In this document: positions 33,971 to 43,086 of the stretch, piece by piece
Position numbering within the stretch: the first letter of the stretch is position 1
Layout: every line of letters starts with the position of its first letter
Assembly: GCA_028698615.1 (NCBI GenBank)
Contig: JAQVWF010000002.1
Span: forward strand, 1 to 64,000
Length of the DNA stretch: 64,000 nt
Direction: 5' to 3'
From: Syntrophorhabdaceae bacterium
Lineage (GTDB): Bacteria; Desulfobacterota; Syntrophorhabdia; Syntrophorhabdales; Syntrophorhabdaceae
Notes under the pieces: model-generated
The model's database searches: none
The model's input: only the letters and a program-made list of their open reading frames with translations
Told to the model about the DNA's origin: nothing
Position numbers and translations under genes: made by a program

Positions 33971-34417
33971 ATGAAAACTGCAAAGGATATGCTCAAAACC
34001 AAAACGAAAGAGGTCTGGTCAATTGGGCCAAACAACACCGTTTTTGATGCCCTTAAGGTGATGGGTGAAAAAGAGATCGGTGCTTTGATGGTCATGGATG
34101 AGAACGCAAAGGTGCACGGAATAATCTCTGAGAGGGACTATGCGCGGAAGATCATCCTCAAGGGAAAGACATCGGCCCAAACCAAGGTGTCCGAGATCAT
34201 GACTCCCGTGGGCAGGATGTTCACCGTGAAGCCGGAGACATCCGTCGAGGATTGTATGGTCCTCATCACGGCAAAACGCATCAGGCACGTCCCTGTCTTC
34301 GACGGTGACAAGTTTGTCGGCCTCATCTCCATCGGCGACGTGGTCAAGTCGATCATATCCGAAAAGGATATGCTCATCGAACATCTGAGCAACTATATCG
34401 CCGGCAAGTACGTCTAA
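33971..34417 (+). CDS. Two-CBS-domain protein
   Basis: This 148-aa protein is a Bateman module: two CBS repeats (NTVFDALKVMGEKEIGALMVMDE...GIISERDYARKI and TSVEDCMVLITAKRIRHVPVFDGDKFVGLISIGDVVK). Such modules bind adenine nucleotides, often AMP, ATP or S-adenosylmethionine. It sits between hydG and the convergent hydE and overlaps the hydE stop by 4 nt. A regulatory role in maturation or energy sensing is possible but unsupported beyond position. Confidence 0.9.
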   Translation: MKTAKDMLKTKTKEVWSIGPNNTVFDALKVMGEKEIGALMVMDENAKVHGIISERDYARKIILKGKTSAQTKVSEIMTPVGRMFTVKPETSVEDCMVLITAKRIRHVPVFDGDKFVGLISIGDVVKSIISEKDMLIEHLSNYIAGKYV

Positions 34418-35457
34418 AGATCATTCCGTCCCGGTTGCTCCCTTTTCTTCAAGGAGTGGCCGGGACCTCGTCCCACGATCCTTCCCAGGTTCTCAATTCG
34501 CTTTATCGCCGCAGTTGCGCATTCATCAGGTTCTTCGTCCACCGATGGTTTCCCCGGGTAGAGGAGATATTCCTTTTTGTACTGGACCGGAGTGATGTTA
34601 GGCATGAAGACGTTCGCACCCCGCTGAAGCGCGAGATCCCGCCCGTCACCCGGAAATACGGCATCAAAGGCCGTTGTGGCCGGTATGTGGGAGTCGGGGT
34701 TGAAGATGCGAAGCGCCGCCAGCGCCTTGAAGAACATGTCGGGGTCGTCATGGTAGGTGTTTTTGGTGCCGCACATCGGTGTTTCCGGATGGGGAATAAA
34801 AGGGCCGATCCCGATCATGTCGAGATCGAGGCGGCGGCAAAGGAGAATATTATCCGCCAGCACGCCCACGGTTTCGCCCGGGAGCCCTATCATAAAGCCG
34901 CTGCCCGTTTGCACCCCGAGGTCCTTAAGGTGATAGAGGCAACGCAGCCTGTCATCGAGGTTTGACCCCGGGTGCAGACGGGCAAAAAGTGCCGCGTCGG
35001 ATGTCTCAAACCTGAGCAGGTAGCGGTCCATGCCGCATTCCTGCCAGTAGCGGTATATCTCGGGGGGTCTGTTGCCTACAGAAACGGTAACGGTCAGGCC
35101 GGTCTTTTCCTTGATCCGCCCGATGAGAGTTCCCAGTTTTCTATCGGCAATCCCCGGCGTTTCGCCTGATTGAAGAACAACAGTGGTCTGCGGGGAACCG
35201 GCCATCGCCCCGGCTATCGCAAGTATTTCGTCGGAGGACATGACATAGCGGACGACCTTCCTGTTGGATGCCCTTATTCCGCAGTAGAGACAATCATTGA
35301 TGCATATATTGGAGAACTCGATTATTCCCCTGATGAATACCTCATCACCCATGTGGTTTCTGCGGACAACGTCGGCATGCCGATAAAGTTCCTCAACCGA
35401 TCCGCCCGCCGAACCAAGCATCTCAAGGGCGCGCTCCCTCGTGTATTCACCTTCCAT
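34414..35457 (-). CDS. hydE: [FeFe]-hydrogenase maturase HydE (radical SAM)
   Basis: This 347-aa protein is a BioB/PylB-like radical SAM enzyme with the cluster motif CINDCLYCG and the family stretches VLQSGE and GFMIGLPGET. HydE acts on the HydG product during assembly of the binuclear H-cluster. I chose the ATG at 35457, which gives normal family length. The open frame continues 99 codons upstream without family similarity. It is transcribed against hydF/hydG from its own promoter, whose -10 box is 7 nt from this ATG, so the mRNA may be leaderless. Confidence 0.95.
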   Translation of the reverse strand: MEGEYTRERALEMLGSAGGSVEELYRHADVVRRNHMGDEVFIRGIIEFSNICINDCLYCGIRASNRKVVRYVMSSDEILAIAGAMAGSPQTTVVLQSGETPGIADRKLGTLIGRIKEKTGLTVTVSVGNRPPEIYRYWQECGMDRYLLRFETSDAALFARLHPGSNLDDRLRCLYHLKDLGVQTGSGFMIGLPGETVGVLADNILLCRRLDLDMIGIGPFIPHPETPMCGTKNTYHDDPDMFFKALAALRIFNPDSHIPATTAFDAVFPGDGRDLALQRGANVFMPNITPVQYKKEYLLYPGKPSVDEEPDECATAAIKRIENLGRIVGRGPGHSLKKREQPGRNDL

Positions 35458-35464
35458 AGCTGAC

Positions 35465-35493
35465 AATATACATGTAAGAGATTTTGATTGCAA
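35465..35493 (-). promoter_or_regulatory. hydE promoter, probably leaderless
   Basis: On the minus strand, TTGCAA (35488-35493), a 17-nt spacer and TATATT (35465-35470) are followed after 7 nt by the hydE ATG. No ribosome site can fit between them. Confidence 0.6.
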
Positions 35494-35565
35494 CCGTGGA
35501 GGTTCCGCTCCAACAACGCATCGGTTCGTGACAATATCGTTTTCTTGCCTCTTTGCCCCGCTCGC

Positions 35566-35591
35566 GCCTGACACGCCGGAAGGTGTCAGGC
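35566..35591 (-). other. Hairpin overlapping the cupin stop codon
   Basis: GCCTGACAC-N8-GTGTCAGGC is a perfect 9-bp stem covering the end of the cupin gene at 35586. There is no T run, so it may protect the mRNA end or act as a weak terminator. Confidence 0.4.
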
Positions 35592-35909
35592 GTAATGCAC
35601 CGCCACCCAGACAGTGGGCTCGTCGCCATCGGTCCGTGTTACCCTGTGGCGCCGATGGGCCGGGATGAGAAGATGATCGCCCGGCATGAGGGTGATGGGC
35701 TCCGGTTCCGTGTCGAAGAGGATCTCGGCACTTCCCCTGAGGAGGATGACCCATTCGTTAAGGTCCTGGTCATACCAGGTGTCTTGCGGTGTTGTATGGC
35801 CGCGGGAGACGATCCTTTCGATCTTCACGGTGCCGCTTGCGGTGATGGTCTCGAATACCTCATCCGGCATGTCCTTCGGAATCCCGGAAAAGACGCTGTA
35901 TGTTTTCAT
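35586..35909 (-). CDS. Small cupin-domain protein
   Basis: This 107-aa single cupin (GHTTPQDTWYDQDLNEWVILLRGSAEILFD...LMPGDHLLIPAHRRHRV) starts at 35909, where GAGGG sits about 5 nt upstream. An ATG 8 codons earlier is less well placed. The barrel keeps the histidines and glutamate expected for a metal site. The role is unknown. This subtype, with DQDLNEWV, is widespread as a stand-alone protein. Confidence 0.8.
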   Translation of the reverse strand: MKTYSVFSGIPKDMPDEVFETITASGTVKIERIVSRGHTTPQDTWYDQDLNEWVILLRGSAEILFDTEPEPITLMPGDHLLIPAHRRHRVTRTDGDEPTVWVAVHYA

Positions 35910-36037
35910 TTTGCCCTCATTCACTGGATTCATCGTATATGGAAGTGTATATCCGAGCCCCGGTTGTTGTAAACCCTTTTGAGGCCACCATGGAAGGCTG
36001 AGTTCCCGGAGGGTCCGTGATCTGTAACAATATATAA

Positions 36038-37411
<1,374 letters not shown>

Positions 37412-37439
37412 GAGGTTTTGTCGACAGAAGGGATATCCA

Positions 37440-37481
37440 GGATCAGCGCCCCTTTGTGAATGGGGGGGCGCTGATCCTTTT
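37440..37481 (+). terminator. Rho-independent terminator after eno
   Basis: A 13-bp perfect stem GGATCAGCGCCCC (37440-37452) with 37465-37477, a 12-nt loop and a TTTT run end the enolase transcript. It may also stop the convergent small gene that ends at 37485. Confidence 0.9.
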
Positions 37482-37484
37482 CCA

Positions 37485-37718
37485 TCACGAAGGAGGAACA
37501 GAGGACTTGTCCTTCTTTGGCTGTCTGTTCGCGTTATCGCAATCCCTGAGGCAATCGGAATAGCATTTGGCTTCTTTTTCCTTGGTGCACTTGGAATCGG
37601 TGCAGCAATAGGAAATGCAATCTTCATGACAGGATGCGGCGATCGCCGATGGGGATGATGAAATGACCGCCGCGGCAATGAAGGCCATTAACATCGATGA
37701 GAAAATAAGTATTTTCAT
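37485..37718 (-). CDS. Secreted cysteine-rich small protein
   Basis: This 77-aa protein starts at 37718 with AAGGAGG upstream. A signal peptide (ILIFSSMLMAFIAAAVISSSPSAIAA) leads to a mature part of about 50 residues with eight cysteines: C30, C34, C38, C39, C44, C52, C56 and C60. The spacing CX3CX3CC...CX3CX3C suggests two disulfide-linked helices. A Lys/Pro/Ser tail follows. I recognise no family. A metal-binding or peptide-like role outside the cytoplasm is possible. A promoter with a palindrome lies just upstream. Confidence 0.75.
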   Translation of the reverse strand: MKILIFSSMLMAFIAAAVISSSPSAIAASCHEDCISYCCTDSKCTKEKEAKCYSDCLRDCDNANRQPKKDKSSVPPS

Positions 37719-37734
37719 CGTATCACCTCCTTGA

Positions 37735-37778
37735 TATAGTGCATGACGATATATAGCACTATAGTTTTGGACAGTCAA
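37735..37778 (-). promoter_or_regulatory. Promoter of the Cys-rich gene with flanking inverted repeat
   Basis: On the minus strand, TTGACT (37773-37778), a 17-nt spacer and TATATA (37750-37755) precede the small gene. TATAGTGC (37735-37742) and GCACTATA (37756-37763) form an 8-bp inverted repeat bracketing the -10 box, a likely repressor site. Confidence 0.6.
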
Positions 37779-37902
37779 TGTCGGACGTCACATTTGGACG
37801 CAGGCCTGCGGATATGGTCATTTTTGTTGAGAATTTCGGTGCTTTTTCCAGCAAGATAGGATACATTGTACCTAATTAATCCAAAGATGAACGGTATTTC
37901 GT

Positions 37903-38814
37903 ATGGTAAAGCTTTACAACATAGTGGACTCTCGGGTAACCGAATGCGTTGGCTCGAAAGAGAACATAGCGGTTTATATCAATCCAGACGAGAAGGAGAG
38001 GCGCCACCTCATCCATCAGTACGAGATAGACGAGCACACTCTTCAGTCGGCCCTTGACCCGGACGAGCTTTCCCGTATAGAAATTGAATCGAACCATGTC
38101 GCCATAATTCTCAAGGTGCCCGTCAATTATCAGGCCGAGCATGCCTTTGAATTCCTGGTATCATCGATGGGCATGTTCCTCTTTGAGAATAGTCTTATCA
38201 TAGTGATGGCCGAAGACCTCCCCATCTTTGACAGCAAGACCTTCGCGCGCATCAGCCGTCTTGCCGAGACGATGCTCAAGATAGTCAACTACAGCATCTT
38301 CCGCTTTCTGGAACACTTGAGGGTCATCGACATGGTTTCCGACGAACTTGGCGAGAAGATCAGCACATCCATGGAGAATACCTACCTCCTCAACCTTTTC
38401 GCACTGGAAAAGAGCTTGGTGTACTATCAGAACGCCATCAATTCCAACTCGGTCCTTATCGAGAAAATGAAGATATACACGCAGCGGATCGGATTCACGA
38501 TGGACGACACGGAATTGCTCGACGATATAGCTATCGAGAACACCCAGTGCTACAAGCAGGCGGAGATCTATTCCAACATTCTCGCGAGCATGATGGACGC
38601 AAGGGTGTCCATTGTTAACAACAACCTCAATATCTCCATGAAAAAGCTCACCATGATAACCATCGCCATCATGGTTCCGACCTTTGTTGTCAGTGCCTTT
38701 TCCATGAACGTCGCCTTTCCTATCCAGAAGCATCCCAGCGCATTCTGGATAATCCTCGCAATAGCCTTCATAGCTATGTCCGGCTTTTTCTTCATCTGGA
38801 GGATCAGGAAGTAA
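37903..38814 (+). CDS. CorA-family divalent cation transporter
   Basis: This 303-aa protein has the CorA layout: an N-terminal cytoplasmic alpha/beta domain, a long helical stalk (about 130-240) and two C-terminal membrane helices (LTMITIAIMVPTFVVSAFSMNV and AFWIILAIAFIAMSGFFFIW). The signature between the helices is FSMNV rather than the usual GMN, so the glycine is replaced by serine while Met and Asn remain. Members carry Mg2+, Co2+ or Zn2+, and the substitution makes the ion uncertain. No good ribosome site is visible before the ATG. Confidence 0.88.
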   Translation: MVKLYNIVDSRVTECVGSKENIAVYINPDEKERRHLIHQYEIDEHTLQSALDPDELSRIEIESNHVAIILKVPVNYQAEHAFEFLVSSMGMFLFENSLIIVMAEDLPIFDSKTFARISRLAETMLKIVNYSIFRFLEHLRVIDMVSDELGEKISTSMENTYLLNLFALEKSLVYYQNAINSNSVLIEKMKIYTQRIGFTMDDTELLDDIAIENTQCYKQAEIYSNILASMMDARVSIVNNNLNISMKKLTMITIAIMVPTFVVSAFSMNVAFPIQKHPSAFWIILAIAFIAMSGFFFIWRIRK

Positions 38815-38819
38815 AGACG

Positions 38820-38839
38820 GTTTCACGTTTCACGTTCCA
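38820..38839 (+). repeat. GTTTCAC heptamer array after the corA-like stop
   Basis: Two exact GTTTCAC units and a third variant (GTTCCAG begins the last) start 5 nt after the stop codon. An inverted version (CTGAAACGCGAAACG, from about 38926) lies just before the Nudix gene, so the gap is bracketed by oppositely oriented copies. Confidence 0.55.
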
Positions 38840-38950
38840 GGGAAGGGCATGGGAGAACAGTCTCAGCCTCAGGGTTGCCATGTCGAAGCGAAGAGCCATG
38901 TTAATCACATTTGTTTTGCCTTTGCCTGAAACGCGAAACGGGGGATTGTA

Positions 38951-39427
38951 ATGCCTTCCAGGGGGAAGAGGAGCGCTGGTCTGCTGATGTACCGCCGCCG
39001 CGACGGCATGGTGGAAGTGCTCCTCCTCCATCCCGGGGGCCCTTTCTGGGCCGGTAAGGACGACGGCGCCTGGAGTCTCCCGAAAGGACTTGTCGAACCC
39101 GGCGAGGACGAACTCCTGGCGGCGATACGGGAATTCCAGGAGGAGACGGGTTTCCCGGCAGAGGGAGAGTTTATTGCCCTGCCTGAACTCAAACAACCAA
39201 GCGGGAAGGTGATCGTGATATGGGCCTTCGAGGGTGACTGCGATCCTGCCTTCATGAAAAGCAATCTCTTTTCCCTTGAATGGCCCCCGCGTTCGGGAAT
39301 AACGGCTGAATTCCCTGAGGCCGACCGGGCCATTTGGTTCGACCCGGCATCGGCGAAGACAAAGATCATCAAAGGCCAGAGAGGTTTCATAGAAGAACTC
39401 GAACACCTCCTTGGCATCAAGACCTGA
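38951..39427 (+). CDS. Nudix hydrolase
   Basis: This 158-aa protein carries the complete Nudix box GX5EX7REXXEEXG in GLVEPGEDELLAAIREFQEETG. The N-terminus (SAGLLMYRRRDGMVEVLLLHPGGPFWAGKDDGAWSLPKG) is of the type seen in ADP-ribose or diadenosine polyphosphate hydrolases, where it binds nucleoside diphosphate substrates. The exact substrate is not predictable. It is probably a cytosolic house-cleaning enzyme. Its 3' end is 9 nt from the convergent small FliM-motif gene. Confidence 0.92.
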   Translation: MPSRGKRSAGLLMYRRRDGMVEVLLLHPGGPFWAGKDDGAWSLPKGLVEPGEDELLAAIREFQEETGFPAEGEFIALPELKQPSGKVIVIWAFEGDCDPAFMKSNLFSLEWPPRSGITAEFPEADRAIWFDPASAKTKIIKGQRGFIEELEHLLGIKT

Positions 39428-39436
39428 GACGTGTTT

Positions 39437-39670
39437 TCAACCAAGGAATTCCTTCAGAAGTTCGTCGATCTGGTCTTGCGAGAGGCTCTCCTTGTCGGAC
39501 AGGGAATCAACCGAAGAGGTTTCCTGTTCTTCCGGCCTGGTGTTGACCCCCAATGACGCAAGGTCGCTCATGAGTTTGTCGAGTTCTGAGGGCTCCGCTT
39601 CCTGTTGTGCAGGGGTCGGTGCATCACCGGCAAAGAGTGCGTCGAGATCTGATTGTGAGAGTTCGGCCAT
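39437..39670 (-). CDS. Small acidic protein with two FliM-type N-terminal motifs
   Basis: This 77-aa protein is very acidic and probably disordered. It begins MAELSQSDLDALFAG and ends SLSQDQIDELLKEFLG. Both match the LSQDEIDALL motif at the N-terminus of the flagellar switch protein FliM, the CheY-P binding site. Between them lies a Pro/Gln/Glu-rich linker. There is no FliM core domain. No flagellar or chemotaxis genes are nearby. Binding two response-regulator-like partners at once is a plausible role. No clear ribosome site is seen before the ATG. Confidence 0.7.
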   Translation of the reverse strand: MAELSQSDLDALFAGDAPTPAQQEAEPSELDKLMSDLASLGVNTRPEEQETSSVDSLSDKESLSQDQIDELLKEFLG

Positions 39671-39760
39671 ATGTTCTTTGTTACCCCGGAGGGGTATGAA
39701 ATACTTATCGGCAGGAACGGGAAAAATGTAGAGCCGATTTCAAAGGATGTATGCCGATGA

Positions 39761-39790
39761 TTGCATTTAGGACCGTTTTGGGGGTATTAT
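39761..39790 (+). promoter_or_regulatory. Putative promoter of the cytochrome pair
   Basis: TTGCAT (39761-39766), an 18-nt spacer and TATTAT (39785-39790) lie 20 nt before the ATG at 39811. The position excludes the earlier in-frame start at 39751. Confidence 0.45.
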
Positions 39791-39810
39791 TACCAAAGAG
39801 TTACCAAGAG

Positions 39811-41466
39811 ATGCGACGTCTTCTTCTAACAGCGATCCTTTTTCTGTTCCCACTGTGTGCCGTTGCGCAGGACTGCCTCGATTGTCATGAGAAATACCGG
39901 AAAGCGAGCCACGGAAAGCTCGAGTGCTCCACCTGTCACAGTGATATAAAAGACCTGCCGCACGCAGACAGGCTTATGAAACCCGACTGCGTTTCCTGCC
40001 ACTCAGAGGCCGCCGAGCAACATCAGGCCAGCGTTCATTCCGACAAGGGATTAAAGTGCAAGGCTTGCCACAATGTCCATACACCGCGGAAGGAAACAAA
40101 AAAATGTATCTCCTGTCACTCGTCCGTCGCCCACAAGAGACTTCCGTCAGCGAAGAAACACCTTGCTGAAATGGACTGTGTCGGGTGTCATGCGAAGACC
40201 GTTAAGGGACATATAAACGTGAAGGTGGAGTCGAAGCAATCCATCGCGAGGGACACTCTCGACAGGGACGGCAACAGGTCCGTCGATGAAAAGGAGTGGA
40301 AGGAGTTCCTTGTCCATGCCCAGTCTGTGGTAGGGGACAGGTACGGGATCAAAAGGGTTTATTACGCGACTGGCAGCGCTCACTCCGTTGGTCCGAAGGC
40401 CATCTCCTGCAATGGTTGCCATGTGGAGAACAAGGTGTTCCAGAAGGCGACGCTGGAAGTGAACGCCGGCGGACAGAGGGCCCGCATGACCCTTGATCTC
40501 CACACCGTGATCCCCCGCCTTCCCATTGCCGACCTCTATGGTCTGACCGCGCACGGCAAGGGAGGAGTGGCCTGCAGGGATTGTCACGTGTCCCAGAAGC
40601 GCATAGACGATCATGTCTGCGCAAAATGCCATGACAGGGTTTACAATGTCTACAAGGGGACGACGCACGCAAAGGGAGGGGCGGCAAGATGCACCGATTG
40701 CCACGATCCCCACAAGGTGAAGACATACCGGGAACTTGGCACGACGGAGCGGATGACCGTGTGCGTGCGCTGCCACGGTGACCAAACGAAACAGCACCGG
40801 TGGCTTCCCCACACGGAGCTCCACTTCATGTACCTCGAGTGCTCCACCTGTCACAGCCCCCTTTCGAAGAAAGGCATGGTCTTCAACGTCAACGTCCATA
40901 CAAAGGACGGCACGAGACGGTTGACGCGCGATGATATCACGGCGGCCTTCGGCGGAAAGAAATACACGAGAGATCTTATCGACGTGGACGGTAACGACAA
41001 CATCGCCTCATCGGAGATCGTCCCCTTTTTCGAAGAGCTGGAAAAGACAACGAAAGGAACGGTGGGAATTGAAGGTTCCATCGTTGTCACCGATATCCAC
41101 CACGACTATTCGCAAGTACAAAAAAGGGACAAGGTCTGCACGACCTGTCACTCCAATGATGCGCCTTTCTATCAATCCATGTATCTTATCCTCCCGGAGA
41201 CAGAGGGCCTCTTCTACATGCCCGTGAAGGGGACGGTGCTTGCCGCCATGCCTTCTTCGCTTGCACTCAATTTCTTCCTTCTCGGCGAGACGAAGATGCG
41301 CTGGAGCGATATAAAAGCACTCATGGGGTCCCGAGGCGAGGCGCGGAGCCAGATTGCAAGGGAACTCGGGTTCAAATGGGTCGACATTGTGGGCATCTTC
41401 TTCTGTCTCGCTGCCCTGTTCCTTGTTCTTGTGCATATCATCCTGAGGATGGTGTTCAGACGATGA
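39811..41466 (+). CDS. 13-heme c-type cytochrome with two EF-hand loops and a C-terminal membrane anchor
   Basis: This 551-aa protein begins with a signal peptide (MRRLLLTAILFLFPLCAVAQ). Thirteen CxxCH motifs are visible (CLDCH, CSTCH, CVSCH, CKACH, CISCH, CVGCH, CNGCH, CRDCH, CAKCH, CTDCH, CVRCH, CSTCH, CTTCH). Two canonical 12-residue calcium loops interrupt the heme region: DRDGNRSVDEKE and DVDGNDNIASSE. A C-terminal transmembrane helix (VDIVGIFFCLAALFLVLVHIILRMVF) anchors it to the inner membrane, facing the periplasm. It overlaps the cytochrome b gene by 4 nt, so the pair should form a membrane electron-transfer module between the quinone pool and periplasm. Confidence 0.9.
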   Translation: MRRLLLTAILFLFPLCAVAQDCLDCHEKYRKASHGKLECSTCHSDIKDLPHADRLMKPDCVSCHSEAAEQHQASVHSDKGLKCKACHNVHTPRKETKKCISCHSSVAHKRLPSAKKHLAEMDCVGCHAKTVKGHINVKVESKQSIARDTLDRDGNRSVDEKEWKEFLVHAQSVVGDRYGIKRVYYATGSAHSVGPKAISCNGCHVENKVFQKATLEVNAGGQRARMTLDLHTVIPRLPIADLYGLTAHGKGGVACRDCHVSQKRIDDHVCAKCHDRVYNVYKGTTHAKGGAARCTDCHDPHKVKTYRELGTTERMTVCVRCHGDQTKQHRWLPHTELHFMYLECSTCHSPLSKKGMVFNVNVHTKDGTRRLTRDDITAAFGGKKYTRDLIDVDGNDNIASSEIVPFFEELEKTTKGTVGIEGSIVVTDIHHDYSQVQKRDKVCTTCHSNDAPFYQSMYLILPETEGLFYMPVKGTVLAAMPSSLALNFFLLGETKMRWSDIKALMGSRGEARSQIARELGFKWVDIVGIFFCLAALFLVLVHIILRMVFRR

Positions 41467-42077
41467 AAAATAGCGGCGCCCCTCTTCACCCCCTTCTTGT
41501 CCGCCTCTGGCACTGGGCAAATGCGCTTCTCATCTTTGTCCTTGTTGTTACGGGGGCCCAACTGCGCTTTACAGGTCTCGGCATCTTCTCGGATTACGGG
41601 TTTGTCGTGGCCCTGCACAAGTATGCCGGATATCTCCTGGCAATATTCTTTCTCTTCTGGATCGCGGCATACGCCATCGCGGGAGGGCTGGCGACCCATT
41701 ACATCCTCTCCCTTAGGGATATCGGATCCATCCCCGGTCAGTTGAGCTATTACATCCACGGCTGTTTCCGGGGGGTTGTCAATCCTTTCAAGCCCACGCC
41801 GTCATCGAAGTTCAATGCCCTGCAGAAACTGGCCTATTCCTTCGTCATGTTCATCGCCATGCCGCTGATAATTGTCACGGGGATACTCTTCGGCAACATA
41901 ATGGATTTCCACGGCATCATCCATGCCGCGGGCGGGATCCGCGTCCTCGATGCCATCCATGTGATCGTGGGATATATCTTCCTCATCTACCTCATCGTCC
42001 ACCTCTACATGGCAACCCTGGGCAAAACCCCCTTCTCCCACACGAAGGCGATGATAACGGGGCACGAGGAAGAATAA
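41463..42077 (+). CDS. Cytochrome b561-type membrane subunit
   Basis: This 204-aa protein has about four transmembrane helices, with histidines placed for two b hemes (LVRLWHWANALLIFV, VALHKYAGYLLAIFF, HGIIHAAGGIRVLDAIHVIVGYIF, LIVHLYMAT). It fits the family of Ni-hydrogenase-type and formate-dehydrogenase-type cytochrome b subunits. It starts within the stop of the 13-heme cytochrome (ATGA), so the two are made together. It probably exchanges electrons between menaquinol and the multiheme partner. Confidence 0.9.
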   Translation: MKNSGAPLHPLLVRLWHWANALLIFVLVVTGAQLRFTGLGIFSDYGFVVALHKYAGYLLAIFFLFWIAAYAIAGGLATHYILSLRDIGSIPGQLSYYIHGCFRGVVNPFKPTPSSKFNALQKLAYSFVMFIAMPLIIVTGILFGNIMDFHGIIHAAGGIRVLDAIHVIVGYIFLIYLIVHLYMATLGKTPFSHTKAMITGHEEE

Positions 42078-42136
42078 AGACCGTCTTTCCTGTCCTCCCT
42101 GTCTTTCTGGCGGCAAAGATGATATGATGTTCGCCT

Positions 42137-43081
42137 ATGGCACTTTCCGGCATTGATAATACAAGGGTCAAGCTCATCATGGTGGGAGGCAAGGGAGGGG
42201 TAGGCAAGACGACCTGCGCTTCGGCCATTGCCCTGAAAATGGCACAGGAAGGACGGAAGGTGCTTATCATTACGAGCGACCCCGCCCCCTCTCTCTCCGA
42301 CATCTTCGAGAAGGAGATAGGCGACAGGGAAACACGGATAGACGACACCCTGGAGCTCTACGGACTGGAAGTTTCCTCGGATATCGTCCTCGCACGATGG
42401 AAAGGGCGCTTCGGACCGGAGATCTACGAAGTTGTCTCTTCCTTTGCCAACGTCGATTACGATTTTGTCGAGTACATAGGCACAGCTCCCGGGATCGAAG
42501 AGGAGTACATGCTCAATTTCATCATGGAGCTCGTCGAAGGCGGAAGCTACGACGTGGTCGTATGGGACACGGCCCCCGCGGGGCATACGCTGAGGCTCCT
42601 CAAGCTTCCCGAGCTTTTTCTTTCCCATATGGAGGCGGCAACGAAGTTCTACATGAACATGTACGGCTATATTGAAAAGGTAAAGGATACGATGCGCCTT
42701 AAGGAATCAAAGAAGACGCTCCTTGAGATTATCGCCGGATGGGAGGCACTTTCCGAACGCATCGTGGAGTTTATCAGGGACGGGGAATCCGTCAAGTACC
42801 TCATCGTGACCATCCCCGAGGCCCTTGGCGTGAAAATGACGAACCGGGTCATCGGTGAACTTGAGCATAACCGCCTCGCCGTTGAGAATATTGTCATCAA
42901 CAACGTGGTTCAGGAGGCCGACTGCGAGTTTCACCGTCTCCGCAAGACCATGCAGGAACAATACATCGAAGAATTGAAGCAAACATATCAGGACAAGACC
43001 TTGACCATACTTTATCTGGCAGCCTTCGAAATAAAGGGCATGGAAAGAATAGCCGGCGTGACGAAGGCGCTCTTCGGATAG
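42137..43081 (+). CDS. ArsA/Get3-family ATPase
   Basis: This 314-aa protein has the deviant Walker A GGKGGVGKTT, switch region TSDPAPSLSD, switch II VVWDTAPAGHTLRLL and the A-loop-like NNVVQEAD, so it belongs to the ArsA/Get3 group of SIMIBI ATPases. No arsenic-resistance genes are nearby. Stand-alone bacterial members are poorly understood and may handle metals or membrane proteins. It is the first gene of a nine-gene plus-strand run. There is no strong ribosome site before the ATG. Confidence 0.9.
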   Translation: MALSGIDNTRVKLIMVGGKGGVGKTTCASAIALKMAQEGRKVLIITSDPAPSLSDIFEKEIGDRETRIDDTLELYGLEVSSDIVLARWKGRFGPEIYEVVSSFANVDYDFVEYIGTAPGIEEEYMLNFIMELVEGGSYDVVVWDTAPAGHTLRLLKLPELFLSHMEAATKFYMNMYGYIEKVKDTMRLKESKKTLLEIIAGWEALSERIVEFIRDGESVKYLIVTIPEALGVKMTNRVIGELEHNRLAVENIVINNVVQEADCEFHRLRKTMQEQYIEELKQTYQDKTLTILYLAAFEIKGMERIAGVTKALFG

Positions 43082-43086
43082 GGCCG

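Noticed and set aside
35458-35754. N-terminal extension of HydE
   Set aside because: The extra 99 codons overlap the neighbouring cupin gene antisense and do not resemble HydE. Family length is reached from 35457.
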